Of a DNA stretch of 43,853 nucleotides, positions 1 through 8,601 are shown piece after piece. Each line of letters begins with the position of its first letter. Positions within the stretch are counted from its first letter, which is position 1. Made by a program: the position numbers and the translations under genes. Where the stretch lies: NCBI GenBank assembly GCA_964578625.1, contig CAZODQ010000016.1:1-43853 (forward strand), in the 5' to 3' direction. Source of the stretch: CAZBSE01 sp964578625 (lineage in GTDB: Bacteria > Actinomycetota > Humimicrobiia > Humimicrobiales > Humimicrobiaceae). The notes under the pieces are model-generated. The model did no database searches. It was given only the letters and a program-made list of their open reading frames with translations, and was not told the DNA's origin.

Positions 1-747
1 CTAAGAGAGTCTAAAGGCATATGTGAAGTTGTTTGCTACACTCCAAACCACGATCTATATTTGGAAGATTTACCTTATCAGAAGATAGCCAACCTTATAA
101 ATGTATGGAGGGATCGATATTTAGTTCTTGGTGGAAAAAAATTCATAAAATATGTCTTAATTTTTGAAAACAAAGGTGAAGAGATAGGTGTTACTCTTTC
201 CCATCCCCACGGTCAGATATACGCTTTTTCATATATACCACCAGTAGTATTAGAAGAATTGAAATCCTCGAAAAAATTTTATAGAAAAAATAAAAAATGT
301 ATTCATTGCTCCATAGTCGGACAAGAATTAAAGGACGGGAGCAGGATTGTTATCAAGAATGAAGACTTTGTTGCATTTATACCTTTTTATGCCAGATGGC
401 CGTATGAAATTCACATTTATCCCTTAAGGCACCACGAGAGTCTATGTCAATTAAATGATAGAGAAATAAATTCTTTATCTTTAGTGATTAAAGGACTCAT
501 AGGAAGGTATAATAAATTGTTTGATTTCAGAATGCCTTATGTGATGGTTATTCATCAAAAACCAACAGATAATGGAAGTTATAATTATTATCATTTTCAT
601 TTTGAATTCTACCCACCATACAGGACAAAAAATAAACTCAAGTACCTAGCGGGATGTGAGCTGGGAGCAGGAACGTTTATAAATGACACTCTGCCCGAGG
701 AAAAAGCTGCTGAATTAAGAAATATAATATTAAAAAATAAAAAATAG
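1..747 (+). CDS. galT: Galactose-1-phosphate uridylyltransferase, 5' end cut off by the window edge
   Basis: Transfers UMP between UDP-glucose and galactose-1-phosphate in the Leloir pathway (family knowledge). The reading frame is open from base 1 and enters with family-type sequence (ESKGICEVVCYTPNHD), so the true start lies outside the window; the TTG at 61 is internal. The nucleotidyl-transfer motif SHPHGQIYAF is intact, its second His being the covalent UMP carrier, and the C-terminal HFHFEFYPP block follows. A KKCIHCS pair could serve as a metal site. The gene ends convergently with nadE, 49 bases away. About 250 residues are visible, so roughly the first quarter is missing. No kinase or epimerase partner is visible at this edge; the BadF/NAGK-type kinase at 42767 is a different family. 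Confidence 0.93.
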   Translation, partial: LRESKGICEVVCYTPNHDLYLEDLPYQKIANLINVWRDRYLVLGGKKFIKYVLIFENKGEEIGVTLSHPHGQIYAFSYIPPVVLEELKSSKKFYRKNKKCIHCSIVGQELKDGSRIVIKNEDFVAFIPFYARWPYEIHIYPLRHHESLCQLNDREINSLSLVIKGLIGRYNKLFDFRMPYVMVIHQKPTDNGSYNYYHFHFEFYPPYRTKNKLKYLAGCELGAGTFINDTLPEEKAAELRNIILKNKK

Positions 748-796
748 AGGATTGATAAAAAAAGTTTAAGGGGTATAAAAAATTTTTCCTATTTGT

Positions 797-2548
797 TTAA
801 TATAACTTGAAATTGTTTGTAATAGGGTATCTTCTATCCTTTCCGAATGCTCTAGGAGTAATCTTAATGCCTGGAGAACCCTGCCTCCTCTTATATTCGT
901 TTGAATCCACCATATTGATTACATCTCTTACTGTTTTTTGATCGAATCCCTTCTTTATAATTGAGCGGCAGCCCAGATCATCCTCTAAATATAATTTAAG
1001 TATGGCATCAAGAATTTTATACGGCGGCAGTTTATCTTCGTCTTTTTGATTTGGCTTAAGTTCTGCGGATGGAATCTTTGTGAGTATACTCTTTGGTATT
1101 ATATTTGAGTACTTTTTATTAATAAATTTACATATTCTGTATATCATTGTTTTATATATGTCCTTGATCGGTGAAAACCCTCCTGCCATATCTCCATAAA
1201 GGGTGCAGTACCCTACACTTATTTCACTTTTATTGCCTGTAGACAGTACCAACCAGCCATTTTCATTGGCTGAAGCCATTATGATGTTTCCTCTAATCCG
1301 TGCCTGTATATTTTCTCTGGTGACATTGATTTTATCGTTCTTAAATATAGGCTTTAAATTTTCAAGGTAGCTGCTGTATATTTCTGAAATGGGAATGATG
1401 TCATATTTAATGCCAAGATTATCGGATAATTTTTTGGCATCATCTATGCTTTCCCTGGATGAATAAATAGAAGGCATTAGAATGCCGCTGACATTTTCTT
1501 TTCCAATGGCCAAAGTTGCAATTACTGCAGTAAGAGCTGAGTCTATTCCACCACTCAGGGCAATAACAACTTTTTTAAATTTATTTTTCCTGATGTAATC
1601 TGTGGTGCCTAAGATTAAAGCTTGTAGTATTTCTTCCTCGGCGCAGCTTATAAAATGGCTATATGGATGAGCATCTTTGTCCTGTATTTTTTTTCTGGTA
1701 TTTTTTAGGGTGTAATTTAGATCGACAGTAGATATAGAGTTGTAGTCATTTTTTATGCTGGTTTTTTGATTTCTAAAATTGGTATTTTTCAGTCTTGCCC
1801 TTACTGCTTCCGAGGTATCCATATCATATATCAACACATCTTCTTTAAACGGCTTTGAACGCCTTAAAACATTACCATTTTCATTTATAATCATACTGTT
1901 TCCGTCAAATACCAGTTCATCCTGACCTCCGACAAGGTTAACATAAACAATATTTATACAATTATCTTTAGCGGTATTAGTTAAAATTATTTCTCTTTCT
2001 TTTATTTTTTCTGTGTGGTACGGAGAAGCAGATATATTTATTACGAGTTCTGCCCCGCCAGCGGTTGACTGAATCTTTGCAGGTCCCGAAGGATGCCAGA
2101 TATCTTCGCATATGTTAATTCCAATAAATTTATCCGCTACTTTAAAAATATAATTTACAGTGCCTTTTTTAAAGTATCTTTCCTCGTCAAAAACCGAGTA
2201 ATTCGGCAGAAATTGTTTATTATATACAGTTTTAATCTTCCCATCATGAATTACTGCTGCTGAATTATATATCCCACTCTTTTCACTGTTAACGAATCCT
2301 ATAATAGCAATAATATTTGATGTGGCTTTTCTAATTCTGTTTAGGCAGTTTATATTTTCATCAATAAAGGCTTTTTTTAACAGTAAATCCTCTGGAGGGT
2401 ATCCGGTGATGGATAGTTCCGGAAATATCACAACATCTACATCCTTTTTCTTTGCCTCTTCGATGTGAGAATTGATAATATTATAGTTGTACCTAAGATC
2501 TCCTACTACAGGATTTATCTGAGCCAGATATAGTCTTATGGCAGGTAT
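797..2548 (-). CDS. nadE: Glutamine-dependent NAD+ synthetase, probably with an AUA start codon
   Basis: Makes NAD+ from deamido-NAD+ with ATP, using ammonia released from glutamine. Two domains are visible: an N-terminal nitrilase-type amidase with Glu44, Lys111 and Cys147 (in GINICEDIWHP) as the catalytic triad, then a synthetase domain with the PP-loop ALSGGIDSALT. The first conventional start (GTG at 2431) would remove the first strand and helix of the amidase. The frame stays open upstream and encodes LYLAQINPVVGDL, the classic family N-terminus. The only codon placed correctly behind a ribosome site (AAAGGAG, five bases away) is ATA at 2548, giving 583 residues. I chose that start; a sequencing error in an ATG is the alternative. 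It lies downstream of the cysteine desulfurase gene on the same strand, 75 bases away, and is probably cotranscribed with it. Confidence 0.92.
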   Translation of the reverse strand: MPAIRLYLAQINPVVGDLRYNYNIINSHIEEAKKKDVDVVIFPELSITGYPPEDLLLKKAFIDENINCLNRIRKATSNIIAIIGFVNSEKSGIYNSAAVIHDGKIKTVYNKQFLPNYSVFDEERYFKKGTVNYIFKVADKFIGINICEDIWHPSGPAKIQSTAGGAELVINISASPYHTEKIKEREIILTNTAKDNCINIVYVNLVGGQDELVFDGNSMIINENGNVLRRSKPFKEDVLIYDMDTSEAVRARLKNTNFRNQKTSIKNDYNSISTVDLNYTLKNTRKKIQDKDAHPYSHFISCAEEEILQALILGTTDYIRKNKFKKVVIALSGGIDSALTAVIATLAIGKENVSGILMPSIYSSRESIDDAKKLSDNLGIKYDIIPISEIYSSYLENLKPIFKNDKINVTRENIQARIRGNIIMASANENGWLVLSTGNKSEISVGYCTLYGDMAGGFSPIKDIYKTMIYRICKFINKKYSNIIPKSILTKIPSAELKPNQKDEDKLPPYKILDAILKLYLEDDLGCRSIIKKGFDQKTVRDVINMVDSNEYKRRQGSPGIKITPRAFGKDRRYPITNNFKLY

Positions 2549-2623
2549 TTTTACTCCTTTTCTAAATTGTTAATCTTTGAGCATCTACCGTTTTTTACTT
2601 TATGACTATATTTTTATCCAAAT

Positions 2624-3796
2624 TTACTTTTTATACAATGGCGAAATTTTTCTTAAATCCGATATTATTTTGGGAATGACCTTTAAAAAGTAATCTATCT
2701 CTTCCATAGTGTTTTCAAAGCCCAGGGTAATTCTTAGAGAACCATAGGCTTCCTCGTTTGAAAGTCCCATTGCGATCAGTGTGTGGGAAGGTTTAAGCGA
2801 AGAAGAAGAACATGCCGAACCGCTGGATACTGCTATGCCGGCGTGATCCAACTTTAATACTATTGATTCCCCTTCAATATATTTAAACGAGAAGTTGCAA
2901 TTACCGGGTAGTCTGCTAGCAGCATGGCCGTTTAATTTGACTTCATCAATTTTATCCATAAGATTTTTTATCAGGTAATCTCTCATTTTTGTGACTTTTA
3001 TTATTTTGTCTGGAAGGCTCTTTTGCCAGATTTCAGCGGCTTTGGCCAGTCCCGCAATTCCCGGTATATTTTCAGTACCGGATCTAATCCCCTTTTCGTG
3101 CCCGCCACCGAGAATTTGAGGTATTATTTTAGTCCCCTTTTTTATATAGAGAGCTCCTACTCCTTTTGGACCATATATTTTGTGGCCGGAAATTGAAAGA
3201 AGGTCAACATTTAAGTTATTGACATCTGTTTTTATATTAGAAAAAGTCTGAACGGCGTCGGTGTGGAATAGAATATCATACTCCCTTAAGATTTTTCCAA
3301 TTTCACTGATAGGCTGGATGGACCCGACGATATTATTTGCATGCATAATTGTTGTAAGTATGGTTTTTTTGGTTATGGCTTTTTTTATATCCTGCGGGTC
3401 CACAATACCAAATTTGTCTACAGGGATGTAAGTCACTTCAAAACCAAACCGGGACAATTTTTTTAGAGGCATATGAACAGCAGGATGCTCTATTTGAGAT
3501 GTGATTATATGGTTACCTTTTTTCCTGAGTGCTTCAGCTACTCCGAATATTGCAAGATTATCACTTTCTGTTCCGCCACTTGTAAATATTATTTCTTTCG
3601 GACTGGCTCCAAGACATTTCCCTATTATTTTTCTGGAGTATTCCAGGATTTCTCTGGCTTTCAGACCGGGGGAATGCGGTTCTGAAGCATTCCCGTAAAA
3701 AATAGTAAAGCAATTGTTGATCTCATCTGCAACTTCAGGCAAAACCGGGGTAGTAGCACTGTGATCAAAGTAAATATATTTTGAATCTTTTCCCAT
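2624..3796 (-). CDS. nifS: Cysteine desulfurase, NifS/IscS family
   Basis: PLP enzyme that takes sulfur from cysteine as a persulfide for Fe-S cluster or other thio-cofactor assembly. The 390 residues carry the expected landmarks: HSATTPVLP at the N-terminus, His104 (IEHPAV), Asp180 and Gln183 (HTDAVQ), PLP lysine Lys206 in SGHKIYGPKG, and the persulfide cysteine Cys329 in SSGSACSSSSLKPSH, the longer-loop group I type. No IscU-type scaffold gene is adjacent. The partner is nadE downstream, a pairing often seen where the desulfurase serves the Fe-S quinolinate synthase of NAD synthesis; that link is an inference here. It starts with ATG and lacks a strong ribosome site. A leader of about 140 bases with strong base pairing precedes it. 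Confidence 0.93.
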   Translation of the reverse strand: MGKDSKYIYFDHSATTPVLPEVADEINNCFTIFYGNASEPHSPGLKAREILEYSRKIIGKCLGASPKEIIFTSGGTESDNLAIFGVAEALRKKGNHIITSQIEHPAVHMPLKKLSRFGFEVTYIPVDKFGIVDPQDIKKAITKKTILTTIMHANNIVGSIQPISEIGKILREYDILFHTDAVQTFSNIKTDVNNLNVDLLSISGHKIYGPKGVGALYIKKGTKIIPQILGGGHEKGIRSGTENIPGIAGLAKAAEIWQKSLPDKIIKVTKMRDYLIKNLMDKIDEVKLNGHAASRLPGNCNFSFKYIEGESIVLKLDHAGIAVSSGSACSSSSLKPSHTLIAMGLSNEEAYGSLRITLGFENTMEEIDYFLKVIPKIISDLRKISPLYKK

Positions 3797-3940
3797 TATA
3801 TTTTCTTAAAAATTTTTATTGAGCGAGGTAAAAACTACCACTGTTTTTAAATACTGTCAATAAATAATAATTGTGAGTAACGGGCATTTCAGCAGGACTA
3901 AGGCCAAGCAAAATACTGAAAGCTGCTATTTATTAATGTT
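3797..3940 (-). promoter_or_regulatory. Structured leader of the nifS-nadE operon (candidate cis-regulatory RNA)
   Basis: Between the putative promoter and the nifS start there are about 140 untranslated bases. An outer helix of eight perfect pairs can form (3859-3866 with 3927-3934). Inside it, 3891-3895 pairs with 3923-3927, while the overlapping TTTCAG/CTGAAA pair is a mutually exclusive alternative. The central part is much richer in G and C than its surroundings. It matches no riboswitch class I can recall; FMN, TPP, SAM, cobalamin and c-di-GMP-I cores are absent. A role in sensing NAD or Fe-S status would be speculation. On the plus strand the same segment precedes the GGDEF gene, so either orientation is possible. 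Confidence 0.35.
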
Positions 3941-3947
3941 TTTATAT

Positions 3948-3978
3948 TATATAGTAAAATAATTGATTGATTTGTCAA
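3948..3978 (-). promoter_or_regulatory. Probable promoter of nifS-nadE
   Basis: On the minus strand a perfect -35 box TTGACA lies at 3978-3973. A TATATA/TATAAT-type -10 region follows at about 3953-3946, with a spacer of 19 to 21 bases depending on register, which is slightly long. Position and direction fit the desulfurase gene. Confidence 0.45.
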
Positions 3979-4044
3979 AATCCTTTGATTCTATTAAAAT
4001 TATATAAATTTATTAATTATTTTATTAACTTCATAATATAGAAA

Positions 4045-4902
4045 ATGATACAAAAATTTTCGCCTTATCTGGAAAAAATACTGCGGCACACAAATGAAAT
4101 ATTTTTTATAAAAGATATTGAAAACAATATACTTTTTGTGAATGAAAAGATAAGAGATTACGGCTATAATCCCGATGAACTAATAGGAAAGAAATATTTA
4201 ACCCTTCTTTCACCGAAACATAAGGGAAAAAGATTTAAAGAAATTGTTAATAGCAAAAGGGCATTAAATTATGAAGTAGAGTTCCTAAAAAGTGATGGGG
4301 CTATCGTAAATGCTCTGGCTAGTAATTCTCCTGTATGGGATGAAAACAGGAATACATTATTTGTGGTTTCTATTCTTACCGATATCACTTCTTATAAAGA
4401 ACTGCAAAAGAAATTAATCGAGAGTACATACATGGATTACCTGACAGGCCTTTATAATATCAGATATTTACATAAGAGGTTAAGAGAAGAGATAAAAAGG
4501 AGCGAGCGAAAAAAGGAGAAAATCGCCATTATAATGTTTGATATTGATAATTTTAAGAAATATAATGACACCCACGGTCATGAAAGTGGAAACAGACTGC
4601 TTAAGAATTTAGGAAGAATTATCCGTAGAAGCATAAGAGGTGGTGTTGACCTTGGATTTAGATTCGGAGGAGATGAATTTCTAATAATAGTTAACCAGGC
4701 GGATGAGGAAATTACCCTGGAAGTTGCAAACAGGATTAGAAAAAAGTTTTTAAAGTTAAATTACAGGAATCTGGACTTAAGTATGGGCATTGAATATTAT
4801 AAAGAAAAGCGAAACGTTAAGAATAGCATTAAAAATCTGATAATCAAGGCTGATGAAAAAGTTTATAAGGCAAAAAAGTCCAGAAAAAAAATAATTGAAT
4901 AA
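4045..4902 (+). CDS. PAS-GGDEF diguanylate cyclase
   Basis: Probably makes the second messenger c-di-GMP from GTP. Residues about 8-118 form a PAS sensor domain (FFIKDIENNILFVNEKI near its start and TDITSYKELQ at its end). A short helix leads to a GGDEF domain at about 127-283, starting at MDYLTGLYN, with metal site FDIDNF, the HGHE block and an intact active-site motif GGDEF at 208-212. The product-inhibition site is not canonical: Asp202 is in place, but the Arg that should stand three residues before it is one position further away (Arg198). There is no membrane segment, so it is cytoplasmic. It stands alone between two unrelated genes, with a terminator behind it. No EAL or PilZ partner occurs in the window. 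Confidence 0.9.
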   Translation: MIQKFSPYLEKILRHTNEIFFIKDIENNILFVNEKIRDYGYNPDELIGKKYLTLLSPKHKGKRFKEIVNSKRALNYEVEFLKSDGAIVNALASNSPVWDENRNTLFVVSILTDITSYKELQKKLIESTYMDYLTGLYNIRYLHKRLREEIKRSERKKEKIAIIMFDIDNFKKYNDTHGHESGNRLLKNLGRIIRRSIRGGVDLGFRFGGDEFLIIVNQADEEITLEVANRIRKKFLKLNYRNLDLSMGIEYYKEKRNVKNSIKNLIIKADEKVYKAKKSRKKIIE

Positions 4903-4940
4903 TTTCTTAAAATCATTTTAAAAATTAAATCATTTTATTA

Positions 4941-4986
4941 TAATAGATTCTCGATTCATAAAGAGTCTATTATATTTTTATTTACC
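4941..4986 (+). terminator. Intrinsic terminator of the GGDEF gene
   Basis: TAATAGA pairs perfectly with TCTATTA, extended past a two-base bulge by a CTC/GAG helix around a ten-base loop. It is followed by the U-rich stretch TATTTTTATTT. It lies about 40 bases after the stop codon. Confidence 0.65.
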
Positions 4987-5032
4987 CTTTAACAGGAGTT
5001 ACTTATCATATAATAAAAAAACTGGAAGGTCT

Positions 5033-5623
5033 TTGAATAAAGTAGCAAGAACAATATCATATATTTTTGACGGGACATTTATTTCCATACCGCTTTTTCT
5101 TGTCATATGTTTTATGGTTGTAGAAAATAAAACCGAAGCTATTGGATGGGCTTCTCTCTGTATACTTTTTGGTACTTTAATACCCTATATCTATGTATGT
5201 TTTTTATATAAGAAAAAAATAATAAGTGATATTCATATACCTAAAAAAGAGCATAGAATAAAACCTCTAATAGTGTCTTTTATAAGCTATGTGACATGTT
5301 TTATAATTTTATATGCATTAAAAGGTCCTTTATTTTTAAAATCAATATTTGCAGTTAGTATTGTTTCTACTATTATTTTCACTATTATAACCTATTTCTG
5401 GAAAATCAGTTTGCACACCAGCTGGATAACTTTTGGAGTTATAACTTTCATTATTTTGTTTGGTAAATGGATGCTGCTTTTAATTCTGCTTATTCCTGCT
5501 ATAGGTTGGGCAAGGGTGAAGATAAAAAGACATACGGTAATTCAGGTAGTTCTGGGAGCTGGAATTTCTACTATAACCACAGTCGTTGTTTATTATAATT
5601 ATGGGCTTATTAATTTTTTTTAA
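5033..5623 (+). CDS. PAP2-like membrane phosphatase
   Basis: An integral membrane protein of 196 residues with about six hydrophobic segments. It resembles divergent PAP2 lipid or polyprenyl phosphatases. Possible motif 1 is KKEHRIKP, motif 2 is KISLHTS (His in place of the usual PSGH), and motif 3 is RVKIKRHTVIQVVLGA, matching the RxxxxxHxxxQV form seen in some PAP2 relatives. Its substrate could be a lipid or undecaprenyl phosphate, but nothing here decides this. The start is TTG at 5033, preceded by GGAAGG at a suitable distance. It runs convergently to the first DUF2085 gene, leaving only 25 bases between stops. Confidence 0.6.
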   Translation: MNKVARTISYIFDGTFISIPLFLVICFMVVENKTEAIGWASLCILFGTLIPYIYVCFLYKKKIISDIHIPKKEHRIKPLIVSFISYVTCFIILYALKGPLFLKSIFAVSIVSTIIFTIITYFWKISLHTSWITFGVITFIILFGKWMLLLILLIPAIGWARVKIKRHTVIQVVLGAGISTITTVVVYYNYGLINFF

Positions 5624-5648
5624 ATTAAAAAATATCTTCAATTGCATA

Positions 5649-6326
5649 CTATAGACTAGTAATAAATTTATGGAAATAGTAAGAAATAAGTAATTCAAGA
5701 AGTAATAAGATGACAGATACTGCAGAAGGTAAAATCAGGTATTTACTTGCAAGCTTAGATGCTTTTTGCGAAAAAAGCGGGATCAATAGTATTATTACCA
5801 GATTTATAAAATAGAAGGTAAATAAAACAGAGAGCGCTGATAGATAATAGTAAAAGTAACCTAAAAAACTAAATCTAAACAGGGTTACTATAATAAATAA
5901 TGTCAGTATTAAAATATAGATTATAAATTTTATAGGCCTTTTGAATATTTTCTCTTTTCTTGATTCCTTGTAGTATTGAAATATAAAGACCGGGTAAATT
6001 ATGGTCATAGTTGCAGATCCGCATAAGAAACCTGTTATAAATCTTAAATCATTGTTTGTATTATATATACCGAAATTTGAAGCAATACCGTCAACTATTG
6101 TAGATAAAAAAAATAGGGTAAGTATAATTACTATGTAAAGCGGAGGAAGGTCATTTTCTTTTTTTCTGAACATTACGAATAGAATAATAGCTGTAATAGT
6201 AAAACCGATGTAGATACCGCTGCATCTTGAACAGATAGGAAGGACTACATTACCTATAGAAAGGCTTCTGGAGGATAATTGATGACAGACTGAGAAACCC
6301 ATTACGTCTATTAAAAAATCTAGCAC
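5649..6326 (-). CDS. DUF2085 membrane protein (copy 1)
   Basis: A 225-residue membrane protein of unknown function. The N-terminus has the family signature: CHQLSSRSL, then PICSRCSGIYIGF, that is CHQ followed by CxRCxG. These invariant Cys/His residues look like a metal or heme site at the membrane face, but no function is established that I know of. About six transmembrane segments follow. The GTG start has AGGA eight bases upstream. It follows the inositol-monophosphatase-family gene by 24 bases on the same strand, suggesting one transcript. A second copy of the family lies at 8602 on the other strand. Confidence 0.8.
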   Translation of the reverse strand: MLDFLIDVMGFSVCHQLSSRSLSIGNVVLPICSRCSGIYIGFTITAIILFVMFRKKENDLPPLYIVIILTLFFLSTIVDGIASNFGIYNTNNDLRFITGFLCGSATMTIIYPVFIFQYYKESRKEKIFKRPIKFIIYILILTLFIIVTLFRFSFLGYFYYYLSALSVLFTFYFINLVIILLIPLFSQKASKLASKYLILPSAVSVILLLLELLISYYFHKFITSL

Positions 6327-6350
6327 CGTTGGTTCCTGCCTTTTCTGATA

Positions 6351-7301
6351 TTAATAACCTTCAATATTATCATTTAGTTTGCTAAAACCCTTATCGATCA
6401 TCATAAGGAGTATGGAATGGAGTTCCTGGTTTGCTGAAGCAACGATTGAAAGTTGGTATTCTTTGCCAATGCCCATAAGCTGCTGGTTATCCAGGTTTTT
6501 ACCATAGGCATCAGTTATTATACCGCCGCTTTCTTTCAATATAAGGTATCCTGCTGCAACATCATAAGCATAATTGTTAACTATGCTGCCCTGACCGACT
6601 TTCATATAGTCTTTTTCAAAAAAAGGATAGTCGGTCACAATTCTATGACCGATATCAATATAACAATCAAGCTGGCCTGAAACAACTCTGGTTATTGAAA
6701 AAGAGGAGCTTCCCAGTGAAAAAATACTGCCGTTAAAATTCGAACTGTTAATCAGCTCTTCCAAAACTAATATTATAGGAGTTACAGGTTTTCCTCCCAG
6801 TCCTATTGACCAAAAAAGAGAGTCAATATCACTGTTGCCGGACAGAGAGGGAGAGATAGTATTTTCTGAATCAATGATTTTTGTTCCGGAATTTTTTTTA
6901 GCGACAAATATCCTGCCGCTTTTTATTTCCTGTATACAGCCTAATTTTAAGTCCTTTATTTTTGGTTCATCCGTGTAGTCCGAAAGGGCTATGGATATGC
7001 AGCTGGATTCCAAGCCTGAAGCGGCTGCTCTGGTACCATCTATGGGATCTATTATTAAGAGTTTGTCTGCCTGTCCGGATTTAATAAGTCCCCTGTCCTC
7101 TGAGTAATAGGCTATATTGATGTTTTTTAAATAATCTTTTAAAAAAGTCTCAGCGATATCATCAATTAAAAAAGTAGAGTCTCCGCCTATGGATTTACCT
7201 GAAATAAGCCTTGAATCCTTTTTTCCAAAATAGGGCAGTACTTTTTCTCTAATTTTATTGCACAGCTCGATAACAAATTTTGTGTTTCTATCATTTAACA
7301 T
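6351..7301 (-). CDS. Inositol-monophosphatase-superfamily phosphatase
   Basis: A Mg2+-dependent sugar or inositol phosphate phosphatase of 316 residues. The metal-binding signature IIDPIDGTRA is near residue 90 and the second signature AYDVAAGYLILKESGG is near residue 250, with YSEDRG supplying the upstream acidic residue. The exact substrate (inositol-1-phosphate, fructose-1,6-bisphosphate, PAP) cannot be read from sequence. It heads a two-gene unit with DUF2085 copy 1. Start ATG at 7301. Confidence 0.82.
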   Translation of the reverse strand: MLNDRNTKFVIELCNKIREKVLPYFGKKDSRLISGKSIGGDSTFLIDDIAETFLKDYLKNINIAYYSEDRGLIKSGQADKLLIIDPIDGTRAAASGLESSCISIALSDYTDEPKIKDLKLGCIQEIKSGRIFVAKKNSGTKIIDSENTISPSLSGNSDIDSLFWSIGLGGKPVTPIILVLEELINSSNFNGSIFSLGSSSFSITRVVSGQLDCYIDIGHRIVTDYPFFEKDYMKVGQGSIVNNYAYDVAAGYLILKESGGIITDAYGKNLDNQQLMGIGKEYQLSIVASANQELHSILLMMIDKGFSKLNDNIEGY

Positions 7302-7486
7302 ATTTCAGTATTTTAACTTCTAATTTTATAAATTTCTAATTAATTATATAAAAAAGAGCATGAGTGCATAAAATTAAGAATGTGCATATATTTCCAATTA
7401 AAATTATAGTCTTCTATCTGTAATATTGATAGAATTAACCATATTGTCTTTAGCAGTCTATTAATATGATATGAAAGGTGTATTTT

Positions 7487-8146
7487 ATGATATATGATTT
7501 TCATACACATACCTTTTTTAGTGACGGCATAAACAGTCCCATTGAGCTTATAAGACTTGCGGTTGTCTGTGGGTATAAATGCATCGCACTGACTGACCAT
7601 GTCAGTTATTCAAATCTTGATTTCATAATCTCAAGGGTAAGCAAGGACTGTAAGCTTGCTGAAAAATACTGGGGAATAAATGCAATTATAGGAGTGGAAC
7701 TGACCAATGTTCCGGCCAAGAGCATAGATGAAATGGCCGGGAAAGCTAAGGAGCTAGGCGCAAAACTGGTAGTAGTGCATGGGGAGAGTGTTGTAGAGGA
7801 TGTTGAACCGGGCACTAACCTGGAAGCAGTAAAATCAGAATATGTTGATATACTGGCACATCCTGGAATTTTAAAATTAGAAGAAGCGAAACTTGCAGAG
7901 AAAAACGATGTTTTTATAGAGATCACTTCAAGAGCCGGCCACAGTCTTACTAATGGAGTGGTGGTTAATATAGGAAGGGAAGCCGGGGTTAAATTCCTGA
8001 TTAATAGTGATGCTCACAGTCATCGTGATCTATTTAAACCTGGTATACAGGAAAAAGTAGGCCTGGGCTCCGGTCTTAAAAGAGATGAAATAGAGGAGAT
8101 TTTCGGTAAAAATTTTAAGCAGTTTTTTGAGAGAATTAGTTACTAA
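7487..8146 (+). CDS. PHP-domain metal-dependent phosphoesterase
   Basis: A 219-residue PHP (polymerase and histidinol phosphatase) fold protein. The metal ligands sit in the usual order: DFHTHTFFSDG, ALTDHVSYS, GVELT, VVHGE, ILAHPG, EITSR and INSDAHSH. Such stand-alone proteins hydrolyse phosphate mono- or diesters; histidinol phosphate is one option, but no histidine genes are nearby. I chose ATG at 7487 because AAAGGTG lies eight to ten bases before it; GTG at 7478 overlaps that site. It stands alone on the plus strand, followed by the DUF4190 gene with its own probable promoter. Confidence 0.87.
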   Translation: MIYDFHTHTFFSDGINSPIELIRLAVVCGYKCIALTDHVSYSNLDFIISRVSKDCKLAEKYWGINAIIGVELTNVPAKSIDEMAGKAKELGAKLVVVHGESVVEDVEPGTNLEAVKSEYVDILAHPGILKLEEAKLAEKNDVFIEITSRAGHSLTNGVVVNIGREAGVKFLINSDAHSHRDLFKPGIQEKVGLGSGLKRDEIEEIFGKNFKQFFERISY

Positions 8147-8161
8147 TTTGAAAGTAGTATG

Positions 8162-8170
8162 TGATATAAT
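8162..8170 (+). promoter_or_regulatory. Extended -10 promoter for the DUF4190-DUF2085 pair
   Basis: TGATATAAT is a perfect extended -10 (TGnTATAAT) about 70 bases before the DUF4190 start codon. No -35 box stands at the right spacing; extended -10 promoters often do without one. Confidence 0.45.
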
Positions 8171-8238
8171 AAAAAAAATTTTATAGATTTTGTAATATAA
8201 ATTATTTTTATTTAGTAACTGTGGTTTGGAGGTATTCT

Positions 8239-8598
8239 ATGAACGATAAGAAAAAACCAGAAGAAGTAAAAGCAAAGGTTGTAGGCTCTGAAGAAAAAGC
8301 AGGAGTTATGGCTATTATTGCACTGATTGCAGGAATACTCAGTGTGCTTTGCCATTGTGTTCCTGTAGCAGGATCTGCCATTGGATTTTTACTAAGTATA
8401 GCAGCAATAGTTCTGGGTATTATTGAATTCAATAAGATTAAAAAAGGTGAATCCAGCGAAAAGGGCCGCGGGATGAGCATAGCCGGTATTATTCTTGGCG
8501 GTGTCGGTATAGTTTTTGGTATTATATGGCTGATCGTTATATTCTTAGGTGCTTTCGGAGGATTTTTAGGCGGCCTCTTTGATTATTATTCCTATTAA
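8239..8598 (+). CDS. DUF4190-type small membrane protein
   Basis: A 119-residue protein with a charged lysine-rich N-terminus, then two hydrophobic hairpins around a short basic linker (EFNKIKKGES) and the small-residue block KGRGMSIAGIILGGVG. This is the layout of DUF4190 proteins, often annotated as hypothetical membrane proteins. No catalytic residues are visible. ATG at 8239 is preceded by a good TTTGGAGGT ribosome site, better than the GTG at 8221. DUF2085 copy 2 begins three bases after its stop, so the two are probably cotranscribed. Confidence 0.72.
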   Translation: MNDKKKPEEVKAKVVGSEEKAGVMAIIALIAGILSVLCHCVPVAGSAIGFLLSIAAIVLGIIEFNKIKKGESSEKGRGMSIAGIILGGVGIVFGIIWLIVIFLGAFGGFLGGLFDYYSY

Positions 8599-8601
8599 GA
8601 T

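Noticed and set aside
7340..7600. Minus-strand frame before the PHP gene
   Set aside because: Overlaps the start of a clear PHP-domain gene on the other strand, and its product has no recognisable features.
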